Assembly: GCA_003970805.2 (NCBI GenBank)
Contig: CP051152.1
Coordinates: 1,240,001 to 1,304,000 of the forward strand
Reading direction: 5' to 3'
DNA length: 64,000 bases
From: Undibacterium piscinae
GTDB taxonomy: Bacteria > Pseudomonadota > Gammaproteobacteria > Burkholderiales > Burkholderiaceae_D
The position numbers were made by a program, and so were the translations under genes. The notes beneath the pieces were generated by a model, which was not told the DNA's origin, ran no database searches, and saw nothing but the letters and a program-made list of their open reading frames with translations. Positions 35,483 to 44,304 of the stretch are shown one piece after another (position 1 is the stretch's first letter; every line of letters starts with the position of its first letter).

Positions 35483-35551
35483 ATAAACCCGGATCGAACC
35501 GTCACCCAGCTTGCAAGCAGGTTGCTCTAACAGATGAGCTAAACCCCATCG
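35483..35551 (-). pseudogene. Degenerate tRNA-Ala(TGC)
   Basis: The minus strand reads GGGGTTTAGCTCATCTGTTA, then CCTGCTTGCAAGCTGG, then GGTTCGATCCGGGTTTA, a tRNA-Ala(TGC) with a base lost from the anticodon loop and a broken anticodon stem. It lies next to the 16S relic, so the order is 16S-Ala-Ile-23S rather than the usual 16S-Ile-Ala-23S. Confidence 0.75.
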
Positions 35552-35639
35552 GGAATCGTATCATGAATTGCCTTCATCTCTAAGTCTTAATCATTACACA
35601 GTCAATAGTGTGGACACTTAAACTCTAAGCGCACTCTAG

Positions 35640-35938
35640 AAAGACCGTTATCCAGCCGCACCTTCCGATACGGCTACTTGTTACGACTTCACCCTGGTGG
35701 TGGAGTCACGAATCCACCTGTGGTAAGCGCCCTCCTGCGGTTTTAAGCTACCTACTTCTGTGAACCCTCTCCCATGTGTGACGGGCGTGCTGTGTACAAA
35801 CCCGGGGAACTATTCCGCAAGGGTGCCGCTCGTTGACCGACTTAACCAACATCTCACGACACGAGCTACGACAGCCATGCAGATCTGTGTTCAGTTCGCT
35901 ATCAGCACCTCAAATCCTCTTGATTCTATACATGTCGA
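35640..35938 (-). pseudogene. Decaying 16S rRNA gene, 3' remnant with internal deletion
   Basis: The minus strand ends in GGTGCGGCTGGATAACGGTC where a real 16S has GGATCACCTCCTTT, so the anti-Shine-Dalgarno is destroyed while the following TTTCTAGAG leader is intact. Further up lie TGTGTACAAACCCGGGGAAC-type sequence (antisense view), then a jump of roughly 260 nt to the 1070-1110 region (CAACATCTCACGACACGAGC in plus orientation) and a break near E. coli position 980 (recalled numbering). About 970 nt of 5' sequence is missing. Non-functional. Confidence 0.92.
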
Positions 35939-35983
35939 TAAAACAAAAGGCCCACAAGAATGAACTTGCAGGCCTTTGTTTTA
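35939..35983 (-). terminator. Rho-independent terminator of the tRNA-His locus
   Basis: TAAAACAAAGGCCTGCAAG and CTTGTGGGCCTTTTGTTTTA form a long stem with one mismatch and one bulge around TTCATT on the minus strand, with a T-rich 3' side. It lies 13 nt downstream of the tRNA-His 3' end and abuts the broken 16S relic. Confidence 0.8.
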
Positions 35984-35995
35984 CAACGAATTCGG

Positions 35996-36045
35996 TGGGG
36001 TGGACGATGGGGCTCGAACCCACGACAACAGGAATCACAATCCTG
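35996..36045 (-). pseudogene. 3' half of tRNA-His(GTG), possible attachment-site scar
   Basis: The minus strand from 36045 reads CAGGATTGTGATTCCTG (complete anticodon arm, GTG), then TTGTCGTGGGTTCGAGCCCC (variable and T arms) and the 3' acceptor strand ending in CCA at 35996. The D arm and 5' acceptor strand are absent; sequence beyond 36045 is unrelated. A clean break at the anticodon arm with a preserved 3' half and terminator is the form left by tyrosine-recombinase islands that integrate in tRNA genes. No integrase is seen nearby. Confidence 0.8.
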
Positions 36046-36293
36046 ATTAAGAAAGGCATCGGTTGCCATCAAAGTGCAGAGGACGACCAAAATTGCTACG
36101 CTGCCTGATTACAAACCAAAACCAAAAACCGACGCGAGAAAACTCAACAACTTCGCGCTTGATTAGAGACAATAACGCGCATAAACCGCGAAATAAATAA
36201 TTATTTTTAGGTCAATATTACCTACCCGATGATAAATATCATTTCAAAAAACGTGAAGTTGAGGTTTTGTTCGTAAACAAGTGCCTACAATGT

Positions 36294-36932
36294 TCATCTG
36301 CGGATTATCCATTCAGCCAAAGCAAGATTGATCATCCACGCGGCGCTCATTAATACATCCCTTGGCAGCCCACTTAGTGCACCAAAAGCCAACATCCACG
36401 GTATTCCGAGAAGTGCTTGTGTGCCAGCACCTTGACCGAGCGCGTAGCCCCTGATCATCCATGCACGGTGTTTCGCAATATCGCGACGCAAAATGGCAAG
36501 CAAAGAAATAACTATCGATAGCACCATGGCCGAACCAACTAAGAGGCGGACGCTGTACAGTAGCACGCCTTGCTGCTGCAAATCGATCGGATACATTTCT
36601 GTCATCCACAAGCCTGACAAACCAGCAAACAACCCGAAAGGCACAAGCAGGCGCCCAGTTAGGCGGTGCCAATCTAGGCTAGATTGACGAAATGTTGAGG
36701 AAAACTGAAATGCTCCTAGTAGGCAGAATAATGTGGCGCTGAGTAAGTGAACTAATATGGGCAAAGGCGAAGCAATAAAGCGCGTATTTTCAGGAGTCGC
36801 AGGGCCGCCGGCGACAAGCCCGGATAACCGAACGAAACCAGCCAAAACTGGGACAACGCTTAATAGAAGCAGTGCGGTTGGCACAGCCCAATCAATTCGC
36901 TTTTCCAAATTTATCAAGCGCTTCATTATCAT
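36294..36932 (-). CDS. DUF2306-like membrane protein
   Basis: A 212-residue integral membrane protein with about six hydrophobic segments. The WHRLTGRLLVPFGLFAGLSG and KHRAWMIRGYALGQGAGTQA stretches resemble DUF2306 proteins (function unknown, often haem-environment-like His residues). It starts 9 nt after the MipA-like gene stop on the same strand, probably in one operon with it. Confidence 0.75.
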   Translation of the reverse strand: MIMKRLINLEKRIDWAVPTALLLLSVVPVLAGFVRLSGLVAGGPATPENTRFIASPLPILVHLLSATLFCLLGAFQFSSTFRQSSLDWHRLTGRLLVPFGLFAGLSGLWMTEMYPIDLQQQGVLLYSVRLLVGSAMVLSIVISLLAILRRDIAKHRAWMIRGYALGQGAGTQALLGIPWMLAFGALSGLPRDVLMSAAWMINLALAEWIIRR

Positions 36933-36940
36933 TTTTACGC

Positions 36941-37798
36941 CTATTTAAGATTGTATGTCACGCCAAAAAGCACTTGTTGAGTATTGGCCTGCAGTGCTAA
37001 CGGACTATCTTTTGCGGCGCTAGCTAAGCTCGTGCTACTCACTGCGGCCAACACACTCCAATCATGATTAATTTGATAAGATAAGCGCACGCCGACGCTA
37101 ACATCTCGAAGACCGCTCGATGCTTTATATACACGGTATCGACTCGTACTGGCTTGGGTAGCACTGACACCAAAATAGTTTTCCATGTAGGAATCGTTAG
37201 CCAACGTCGAATCCACGTTTAAACTGACTTGCATCGATGAGTTCAATGGAATTGCGTAGGCTGCGCCAAGTTTTAACAAAGCACCTTTGTGTTCATTACC
37301 CGATCCTATTTGCACACTGCTGTTGATCGAAAATTGATCCGTTATCGCAGCTCTAATAAAGCTGACAAACACTGCCTTTCTCTCCACGTCCCCCATGCCA
37401 GCAAGAGCTCTAGAGTGACTCTCTTTGCGGCCAACGTCTATGCCGAGCGCCGAGCCGTATTGCACCTTTGACGGTAATTCGTACTGCAAGCCAATCAATG
37501 TGTTGTTGTCACCGCCAACAAAAATGCCATTCGCCCAGTGATATTCCAGTATTGCGACTCCTTTAGTTTCGGTTTCGTCTGAGCCTTGGTACTTCGGCAA
37601 GGAAGCTACGCCAACGCCAATAATGCCACTCGTTGGCAACGCGTCTGGATATCTGTTGTCTGCCGTCTGTTGTGCGAGAACCAAGCTACATGGTAGGAAC
37701 AAGCTGGTAACAACAGCAGTACCTAACAAGCGAAAAGTGTTGGAAACGAGGTTTGTTCTGCGTCCGACAGATGAGATGGAATGAGATGGAATAGTCAT
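36941..37798 (-). CDS. MipA/OmpV family outer-membrane protein
   Basis: Scaffold-type outer-membrane beta-barrel. From the ATG at 37798 (MTIPSHSISS) it is 285 residues with a signal peptide cleaved near LVLAQQTA. The start of the mature part (GIIGVGVASLPKYQGSDE) and the C-terminal LFGVTYNLK with aromatic alternation are MipA/OmpV features. An upstream start at 37870 would precede no signal-like sequence. It is first gene of a pair with the DUF2306 protein; a palindrome lies 117 bp upstream. Confidence 0.85.
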   Translation of the reverse strand: MTIPSHSISSVGRRTNLVSNTFRLLGTAVVTSLFLPCSLVLAQQTADNRYPDALPTSGIIGVGVASLPKYQGSDETETKGVAILEYHWANGIFVGGDNNTLIGLQYELPSKVQYGSALGIDVGRKESHSRALAGMGDVERKAVFVSFIRAAITDQFSINSSVQIGSGNEHKGALLKLGAAYAIPLNSSMQVSLNVDSTLANDSYMENYFGVSATQASTSRYRVYKASSGLRDVSVGVRLSYQINHDWSVLAAVSSTSLASAAKDSPLALQANTQQVLFGVTYNLK

Positions 37799-37914
37799 GA
37801 TGTAAGTTGAATTTATAAAATAAATGATAGGAACTAAGGAATCGCACCGAGATGAGCTTCGGCGAAGCATTGGCTTTTTCGATTGATACCTAGTCTATGG
37901 AAATCTTATGCGCT

Positions 37915-37948
37915 CGTAACCATACTAAAGTACAGTTTTAGGTATGGT
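37915..37948. promoter_or_regulatory. Palindromic motif copy 1, upstream of mipA-like gene
   Basis: CGTAACCATACTAAAGTACA followed by GTTTTAGGTATGGTT. AACCATAC and GTATGGTT are inverted arms, with a central TAAAGTAC. It is shared with copies at 41612 and 60306. All three lie upstream of minus-strand genes, so an operator is more likely than a mobile repeat, but either is possible. Confidence 0.6.
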
Positions 37949-38430
37949 TGTTGAGATAGTGAAGATAATAGATGCCAACTAATGGTATGTGCGCCAAGTT
38001 GAGCAGACACGATGCATTCCATGATCATCAGCGCAATACTTTTGATATCAGCGAAATGCGCGAAGATCCTAGTGGCTGACTCGCACTCGATCAGAAAACG
38101 CATCATTTGTACTGCATGTGGTCAGCAATTCCAGACCCAATGCGATCGAGGTTAAGGTTCCCCCCCAATGTTGACCATCAGGTGTACGCAAGAAAATTAC
38201 TTACTGATATCGATATAGCCAAAGAAAAAGGTGGTGCTGCTAGCGCAGGATACCCATAAGCACAATCAATTTTGCGGCGACCTTCAACATGGATCATCTA
38301 TTTTTCAATAAGCCGTAAATCCACAAACTATTTATAGACACGTTTTGAAATGAATAAAACATTTTGAAATTCAAGGGAATCTACCTATGCAAACAATCAC
38401 AGAGATATATCGCACCATACTAAGCTAGGA
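37949..38430. other. Gene-free stretch
   Basis: About 480 bp without a convincing gene. A small frame on the minus strand (37906-38106) overlaps the palindromic motif and looks random. A short plus-strand stretch near 38103-38130 resembles a CxxC zinc-ribbon start but stops at once. Confidence 0.45.
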
Positions 38431-39576
38431 TCAATGGCGTAAAATAATTTTTGCAATTTTTTCGGCTATATTGTCCGGTTCGGGTTTATGGGCGTCATTA
38501 TTGGCAAGAACCGCAATAAATATACCATTCTGGGGGGAGCGCCAAGTGTGCGCGCTGAAACCGCCTATGTCGCCACCATGTTCAAGCACAGAATTGCCAC
38601 CAATGTTTCGAATGAACCAGCCATAACCGTAGCCAGCACGCCTATGATCGTTCAAGGTGTAATCTATTGCCATACGATCCCAAGACTCTCGCTTGAGCAA
38701 AGCTCCTGCTGTTATGGCTGAGTCCCACCGTACCAAATCGTTAACATTGGTGCGCAATGCGCCCGCTGCAAAAGGCCAGCTCATGCTGTAATGCGCCACA
38801 CTTAAGATATTTGTTCTGTTTTTCGTATATCCAATGACTGGTGACGAAGGCGTCTCCGCCTCCTCTATCACCGTATCATCCATTTGCAGAGGCAGGAAAA
38901 TATGCTGCCGCATGAAGTCCGAGTATTTTTTTCCGGACACCTTTTCAATAATTGCGCCAAGAAGAAAATAGTTGGAGTTACTGTATGAAAAACGCTGGCC
39001 AGGCTGGAATTCTGGTGCCACATTCCAGAAAAAACTAATGCCCTCATCTACGGTCACGTCGTTTGCCATTCGAGCACCAAATTGCGGCATCACCGTGTAA
39101 TTCCTGATCCCAGACGTATGCGTCAACAAGTGTTCAATCGTCACGTGACGGCCATGCTCAGGATACGTGGGGAAATATTTGCCTATTTCATCTGAAACGG
39201 AGAGCTTGCCCTGCTCAGCAAGCAACATGATTGCCGATGCAGTAAATTGCTTAGTGATCGAGCCCACGCGTAGCGTCAGTTCTGGCTGTAACGGCAATTT
39301 GGTTTCTATACTCGCTAGACCATAGGCTTTACGGAATAATATTGCGCCATATTGAGAAACAATTACCACTGCGCCTGGCTCGTCGAGCCGAAAATACTTC
39401 AATAGCATTGCATCAATTTCTTGTGCACGAGTATCTGTTGTACGTGCTTCATGTGCATCAAGAACCACACCATCTGACTTACCTAAGGCTACAATGGGAC
39501 AGAAGAAAACCATAAAACTCAAGAAGATTAAATAATTCAAGCAGCGCGGGTGACGCAAAAAAATAAAAGTATGCAT
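38431..39576 (-). CDS. Serine hydrolase, beta-lactamase/AmpC-fold family
   Basis: Secreted serine hydrolase of 381 residues with an N-terminal signal/anchor (MHTFIFLRHPRCLNYLIFLS). The class C-type triad is present: SxxK in GSITKQFT, YxN as YSNSNY and the third motif HGG in EHGGDIGGF. It may be a D,D-peptidase, esterase or AmpC-like enzyme; the family label alone does not establish beta-lactam hydrolysis. It is the third gene of a minus-strand run with a lipoprotein and a c-di-GMP protein. Confidence 0.88.
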   Translation of the reverse strand: MHTFIFLRHPRCLNYLIFLSFMVFFCPIVALGKSDGVVLDAHEARTTDTRAQEIDAMLLKYFRLDEPGAVVIVSQYGAILFRKAYGLASIETKLPLQPELTLRVGSITKQFTASAIMLLAEQGKLSVSDEIGKYFPTYPEHGRHVTIEHLLTHTSGIRNYTVMPQFGARMANDVTVDEGISFFWNVAPEFQPGQRFSYSNSNYFLLGAIIEKVSGKKYSDFMRQHIFLPLQMDDTVIEEAETPSSPVIGYTKNRTNILSVAHYSMSWPFAAGALRTNVNDLVRWDSAITAGALLKRESWDRMAIDYTLNDHRRAGYGYGWFIRNIGGNSVLEHGGDIGGFSAHTWRSPQNGIFIAVLANNDAHKPEPDNIAEKIAKIILRH

Positions 39577-39596
39577 ATCAGTAGTTCCAAAATTGC

Positions 39597-39812
39597 TTAG
39601 TTTTTTGCTGCGCCCATTGTCTGTTCACGTTGCATCTTGTAGCTATCATAGCCAACCGAAACACGACTCAGACACGTAGCCCTGTCGGATTCCGACATTT
39701 TTTTACATTTATCCTGAGCGCTATCTTGTAAAGAGCTGTAAACCTGATTGGCAGTACAGGCCGTCAATGTAGACAGCAAAAATATTGCAGTAAAAATATC
39801 ACGCGTTTTCAT
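39597..39812 (-). CDS. Small putative lipoprotein
   Basis: 71 residues: signal peptide MKTRDIFTAIFLLSTLTAC with the lipobox LTAC and Cys19 as the lipidation site, then a short hydrophilic mature part with two cysteines (DKCKKM, ATCLSR). Function unknown; similar small lipoproteins are common in Oxalobacteraceae (recalled, uncertain). It lies 20 nt upstream of the hydrolase gene. Confidence 0.7.
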   Translation of the reverse strand: MKTRDIFTAIFLLSTLTACTANQVYSSLQDSAQDKCKKMSESDRATCLSRVSVGYDSYKMQREQTMGAAKN

Positions 39813-39855
39813 AACCTAAATTTCCTCATAAAACCCATTGCAATGTTTTGTAAGC

Positions 39856-41343
39856 TCACACTGATTCATCGACTGATAGTTGGTTAATTTTTTTCACTAA
39901 TAATTCGATGACCTCATCGTTAAACGATGGAGTCTTACTCATATATATAGCAACGTCGGCCGCTGCCATTGGTCTAGAAATAAAATATCCTTGTATTTCA
40001 TCGCATGAAAGTGCCTGCAATAAACGTAATTGATCTATTGTTTCAACACCCTCTGCGACAACTTTCATGTCCAACGCATGCGCCATCGAGATAATTGCAG
40101 ACACCAACGCTTCTCCCCTCTCCCCTACTCGCAAATTGTCGATAAAAGATTTATCGACTTTCAACATATCTATCTGAAATTGCTGTAACACGGATAACGA
40201 AGAATACCCTGTACCAAAATCATCTAGCAGTACCTTCAATCCTAGGTCGGTGAGAGAATTGAGTTGTTGTTTTACACTTTGATCATGCTCAATGATGCAT
40301 GATTCGGTAATTTCAATTTCCAACATGGCAGGATCAATTCCATAGGTAATCGTATGCCTTAATAATCTTGTCCTTAAATCCCCCACATTCAGTTGGAGTG
40401 GTGATACGTTGATTGAAATAGGAATTGCATGCAAGGTTTGCTCCTTCCATCTTGCAATTTGCTGGCAGACCATTTCGATTACCAGCTCCCCTATTTGCAC
40501 AATCAATCCACATGACTCAGCAATCGGTATAAATTCGCTTGGAGCTAACAAGCCTCGCTCCGGGTGATTCCAGCGTATCAGTGCTTCAAGTCCACGCAGT
40601 TCGCAAGTGAAACTATCAACGCGTGGCTGGTAATGCAAAATAAATTCATTACATTTGAGCGCCTTACGTAAGGCTTGTTCTAACGTAATTTTTATCAGGA
40701 TGGCTGCTGACATCTGTGTTTGATAAAAGAGATATGACTCTTTTACTTGGGATTTTGCCGCATACATCGCGATATCTGCATTCTTGAGTAATGTTTCAGC
40801 GACCTCACCATCTTGAGGATAGATGCTAATACCTATCGACGCTCGCAATGAATAGTGTCGCTCTCCATGCAACTCAAATGGCATACTAAGAGAAAAGGAA
40901 ATTTGTTCCGCCATATTCTGAGCTTCATCTATGCTCGAAAAATCACTTAAGACGAATACGAACTCTCCATAGCTGAGCCGCGCAATATGAACGCCGAGCC
41001 TCAATAGCGAACTTAATCGATCACTAACATCACACAACAATTCATTGCTAAAGGCGTGGCCAAATGTGTACTTGATATTTCTAAATTCATCCAAATCGAC
41101 AAATAGCAACGCCATTTGGATATTTGTTCCGTTCACGTCGTTAATACGGTTTTTTAAGTAGTTCATGAGCCAGAAACGATTTCGCAACGAGGTCAGCCTA
41201 TCTCTACTGGCGTAGTTCAACTCGCTCAATTCTTGCGCATCTTCGGCAATGAATGAACTGCTGTCTGCCACTTCAACAGTGTGCACCGACAAGGGTTCTG
41301 AAATCTCATCAATAAGTAACGATTCACGCACGCGGACATCCAT
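39856..41343 (-). CDS. GGDEF/EAL domain protein with degenerate GGDEF, probable c-di-GMP phosphodiesterase
   Basis: About 495 residues from ATG 41343 (MDVRVRESLL; AAGGG upstream). N-terminal linker, then a GGDEF domain near residues 50-215 whose signature is reduced to SYGEF (ARLSYGEFVFVLSD), then an EAL domain near 230-480 with intact ELRGLEALIRWNHPERG and LLDDFGTGYSSLS, plus KVDKSFI. The catalytic loops of EAL are present, so c-di-GMP hydrolysis is likely and diguanylate cyclase activity unlikely. No transmembrane or sensor domain. It is first in a run with the lipoprotein and the hydrolase. Confidence 0.9.
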   Translation of the reverse strand: MDVRVRESLLIDEISEPLSVHTVEVADSSSFIAEDAQELSELNYASRDRLTSLRNRFWLMNYLKNRINDVNGTNIQMALLFVDLDEFRNIKYTFGHAFSNELLCDVSDRLSSLLRLGVHIARLSYGEFVFVLSDFSSIDEAQNMAEQISFSLSMPFELHGERHYSLRASIGISIYPQDGEVAETLLKNADIAMYAAKSQVKESYLFYQTQMSAAILIKITLEQALRKALKCNEFILHYQPRVDSFTCELRGLEALIRWNHPERGLLAPSEFIPIAESCGLIVQIGELVIEMVCQQIARWKEQTLHAIPISINVSPLQLNVGDLRTRLLRHTITYGIDPAMLEIEITESCIIEHDQSVKQQLNSLTDLGLKVLLDDFGTGYSSLSVLQQFQIDMLKVDKSFIDNLRVGERGEALVSAIISMAHALDMKVVAEGVETIDQLRLLQALSCDEIQGYFISRPMAAADVAIYMSKTPSFNDEVIELLVKKINQLSVDESV

Positions 41344-41971
41344 ACAATTCCCTTCGATATTTTTAAGAAAAATTCGATTTCTCGTCAAAAAATTACTCAG
41401 CATTTACCGAATTACACGTTATTGCTTTACTGTGCAACGCTCATTGATATACTTAGCCGACTACACTAACACTCATTGCACGATTCGCTATACAGTCTGG
41501 ATTTACGAAAGATCACGGCTGTTTCAGTGCGACTCTTTTGAAGACGATGACAAAAATCTTCACCTCACGATTCGCAACGACTATATTTGAATACTTTGTG
41601 CACGCCACCAGACTAAAGTACGGTTTTGAGTATGGTTAATCGATTCCGTCGTCTAAATGCATTTAGTAAGCTTATTCGCGACAACCACCAGAATCAATAA
41701 ATTGCTAAGGCTAAGAAACTCACGTTCAGCGAGATAATTTGAGCTTGCATAAAGCTAGTTGAAGTCCTTGGATGCTATATCGATAGGCGCATTAAGACGA
41801 GGCTTCCAGTCGTCAATGGAGAGAGCCCAAATATGGACGCTAAACCGACCCCATGCATCAATCTCACGATTCAAACATTTACCACTCTGATGCGCCAAGA
41901 GCCAATATCCAGTCCAATCTCAAGTCGCCATTGGTAAGGACATCCTTGCATTCTAGTTGGTCAAGCGCGCG
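41344..41971. other. Gene-free stretch upstream of the GGDEF/EAL gene
   Basis: About 630 bp with no convincing gene, containing palindromic motif copy 2 at 41612-41637. The minus-strand promoter of the GGDEF/EAL gene should be here. Confidence 0.45.
41612..41637. promoter_or_regulatory. Palindromic motif copy 2, upstream of GGDEF/EAL gene
   Basis: ACTAAAGTACGGTTTTGAGT, then ATGGTT; the left outer arm is lost relative to copy 1 (only CAGACTAAAG here). It lies 270 bp upstream of the GGDEF/EAL start in the same orientation as the other two copies. Confidence 0.55.
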
Positions 41972-42436
41972 ATGCGCGACCATGGAGTCAATCAGGAGAC
42001 GGTTAAAACCATCTTAAAAAAAGGGATCTGGTCAAGGCGATTACGGGTTGATCTGCTCCAGCCAATATTGGATAGATCCTCAGGATTTTCGCTGCATCGT
42101 AATGACGTAGAGCTACTAATGAAACAAGTTATTGAAAATAAGAAAGCGAGAAATGATCTTTGGTGTCCGTTCCCCGACGAGACAGCCGAAAGCAATGTCA
42201 TCGAAGTACCGTCGGCAATAAAAAGCTATAAAGAACGGATCAACCAGGAACTACTAAAGTCATCGCTACCAGCAGCTGAACGTAAGGTCTATGACGAAAT
42301 AGCTGGGACTGCAATTTCGAAAAAAAAGAAAGCAGCGCCGGTATATCAAATCAAACGAAATAAACTGACAAAAGAGAATTTACTCGATGCAATGGAGGTC
42401 TTTAACGGTCAAGCGCCGCCGGCGATTGATCCATAA
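41972..42436 (+). CDS. Hypothetical protein
   Basis: Not recognised. About 154 residues from ATG 41972 (an alternative TTG is at 41957), hydrophilic and lysine-rich, with no membrane segment or signal. Charged runs (KKKKAAPVYQIKRNKLTKEN) and a C-terminal NGQAPPAIDP. Codon texture is plausible but no clear ribosome site. It stands alone between the GGDEF/EAL region and the TetR gene. Could be a mobile-element leftover or spurious. Confidence 0.45.
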   Translation: MRDHGVNQETVKTILKKGIWSRRLRVDLLQPILDRSSGFSLHRNDVELLMKQVIENKKARNDLWCPFPDETAESNVIEVPSAIKSYKERINQELLKSSLPAAERKVYDEIAGTAISKKKKAAPVYQIKRNKLTKENLLDAMEVFNGQAPPAIDP

Positions 42437-42609
42437 AGGTTTTTATATCCTTTTTCAATGCACTCCAACAAGTGTGGAAATATAGTTCAATTCCCGAAAT
42501 ATTCGGGAATTTAGCGGCGTAGTATTCCTTGCAAGATCAGAATAATTATCGAAAATGCATGCGAATTGCGATTAAAATCCATATGCGTAGGAAGCCTATT
42601 TTTGCCGGG

Positions 42610-43203
42610 TCATTCTTTTTTTGATGATTTTAGAGAGTGTTGCGGTAGCAATGCTCGCGCGACCGCCGTCGCAATGGTTTGAGCCAAATCGGGATCACTC
42701 ACTGCACGCGCCAAAGAAACGCCGCCAATCAAACATGCCAGTGCTGCAAATGCACTTTCTACATCTTTTGGTAAATCGACCGACGCTGGGCCAGTTGCAA
42801 TTAACTTCGCCACCTCCCGTAGTTCCGTCTCAAATGCGGTACGCGACAACTCATCGGAACGTACTACCTCTGATGTTAAAGACGGCAATACGCAACTATC
42901 AGATAGGTCGCAAATCCGCCTTTCATTGAGATAGAAATGCACAAATAAATGCCACCACTGTTTTCCATGCTCTCGCTGAAATTGGAGCAATCCATTCTTT
43001 AAAATGCTCATGCCGTGAATCACAACTTCACGAAATGCATGCGCCTTGGAATCGAAGTGCACATAGAAAGCGCCGGAAGTGACTCCTGCCTCTTTCGCCA
43101 AACCGTCCACTCCTACGCCTGCAAAGCCGCCTTTTCTAAAACCGCGCCCCGCCCCCTCTAGGATGCGCTGACGAGTTTGTAATTTTTGTTCATTTCGAGA
43201 CAT
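42610..43203 (-). CDS. TetR/AcrR-family regulator
   Basis: 197 residues. The N-terminal HTH (TRQRILEGAGRGFRKGGFAG, then VGVDGLAKEAGVTSGAFYVH) is canonical; GAFYVHF is the family recognition turn. The C-terminal ligand domain is hydrophobic with a Cys (LSDSCVLPSL) that could sense electrophiles. It is divergent from SDR-1, with a double palindromic operator in between (43251-43288); the same operator lies upstream of the ABM/SDR-2 operon, so it probably represses both. Confidence 0.9.
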   Translation of the reverse strand: MSRNEQKLQTRQRILEGAGRGFRKGGFAGVGVDGLAKEAGVTSGAFYVHFDSKAHAFREVVIHGMSILKNGLLQFQREHGKQWWHLFVHFYLNERRICDLSDSCVLPSLTSEVVRSDELSRTAFETELREVAKLIATGPASVDLPKDVESAFAALACLIGGVSLARAVSDPDLAQTIATAVARALLPQHSLKSSKKE

Positions 43204-43250
43204 GCTGCCCTCAATCTATTTTAAATTAAGTTGAAATTATACTTGCTCAC

Positions 43251-43288
43251 ATAACGATCGTCATGTATATTCACATCACGGTCGTGAT
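43251..43288. promoter_or_regulatory. TetR-type double operator, copy 1
   Basis: ATAACGATCGTCAT, 10-nt spacer, ATCACGGTCGTGAT. Each half is a near palindrome, and the halves are mutually inverted (11 of 14 positions), centres 24 bp apart. It lies 48 bp from the TetR start and 77 bp from the SDR-1 start. A near-identical element is at 51666-51703. Confidence 0.8.
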
Positions 43289-43364
43289 TTTAAATGTTTG
43301 AGTGCATCGAAAACACTGCTGAAAACAGATTAGCATTTATATACCCTTGATAAGAAAGATACAA

Positions 43365-44282
43365 ATGAACACCCTTAGCAAAGAAAATTCCGATAGCAAA
43401 AATAGTCATCCTAAGACAATCGTCATCACCGGCAGCAGCAGCGGCTTTGGCGCTTTAACTGCAAAAGCACTCGCTGCTAAAGGCCATAACGTAATCGCGA
43501 CCATGCGAGATGCGGGCACGCGCAATATTGCTTTCAAGGCCGAACTGGAAGCATTCGCAAAACAAGGTGGCTATAAACTAGAAGTCGTAGAGCTCGATGT
43601 GACTAGCGATAATTCTGTCAAAACGGCAATCGCTGCAATTGCTAAGTCACATGGACGAATAGACGTTCTACTTAACAACGCTGGAGTTATGAATGTTGGT
43701 GTAACGGAAGCGTATTCCAGTGCTGAATTGCAAGCACAGTTCGAAGTGAATACCTTTGGTCCGGCGCGTATGATACGTGCAGTTTTACCGACCATGCGCG
43801 CACAACGTTCGGGATTGATTGTCAGTGTTACTTCACTCGCGGGTCGTGTAGTTTTCCCTTTCTTTGGCGCCTACAACGCAAGTAAGTTTGCCCTGGAAGC
43901 CTTGGCTGAAGCCTACCGCTATGAATTGTCTGGCCTTGGCATTGATTCTGTCATTGTCGAACCAGGTCCGTTCGGCACTAGCCTGTTAACAAGAAGCCCC
44001 GCACCGCGTGATCAAAATATCGTTGATGCCTATGGCGATATCGGCAAAATTCCTGACGCGATGAAAGCAGGATTCCAAAGCATGTACGACTCACCAGAAC
44101 CACCGCGCGTAGAAGATGTGACCGATGCCATTGTAAAACTCATTGAGCAGACAGATAAACGACCATTGCGCACCGTGGTGATGCCAAAAGGAATGGACTT
44201 CGGTGTTGAAAAATTAAATCAGGGTGTCAGCGAAATTCAGAATGCATTACTTAAAACCATGCAATTTGATTCTATGATTTAA
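43365..44282 (+). CDS. Short-chain dehydrogenase/reductase SDR-1
   Basis: NAD(P)-dependent SDR of 305 residues from ATG 43365 (MNTLSKENSD, AAGAAAG upstream). Cofactor motif TGSSSGFG, NNAG motif, catalytic Ser in SVTSLAG and Tyr/Lys in YNASK. About three quarters identical by eye to SDR-2 at 50268-51158. Divergent from TetR and under the shared operator. A decayed ABM monooxygenase gene follows 22 nt later, mirroring the second module. Substrate unknown; quinone/aldehyde reductase role is a guess. Confidence 0.93.
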   Translation: MNTLSKENSDSKNSHPKTIVITGSSSGFGALTAKALAAKGHNVIATMRDAGTRNIAFKAELEAFAKQGGYKLEVVELDVTSDNSVKTAIAAIAKSHGRIDVLLNNAGVMNVGVTEAYSSAELQAQFEVNTFGPARMIRAVLPTMRAQRSGLIVSVTSLAGRVVFPFFGAYNASKFALEALAEAYRYELSGLGIDSVIVEPGPFGTSLLTRSPAPRDQNIVDAYGDIGKIPDAMKAGFQSMYDSPEPPRVEDVTDAIVKLIEQTDKRPLRTVVMPKGMDFGVEKLNQGVSEIQNALLKTMQFDSMI

Positions 44283-44304
44283 ATTTACTGTGTCTGAGAA
44301 AAAA

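Noticed and set aside
37906..38106. A 66-codon minus frame over the palindromic motif
   Set aside because: Overlaps the motif and has no supporting features.
38103..38135. Plus-strand ICTACGQQF, similar to an MBL-type zinc ribbon start
   Set aside because: It stops within a few codons and no downstream domain continues; too short to call a remnant.
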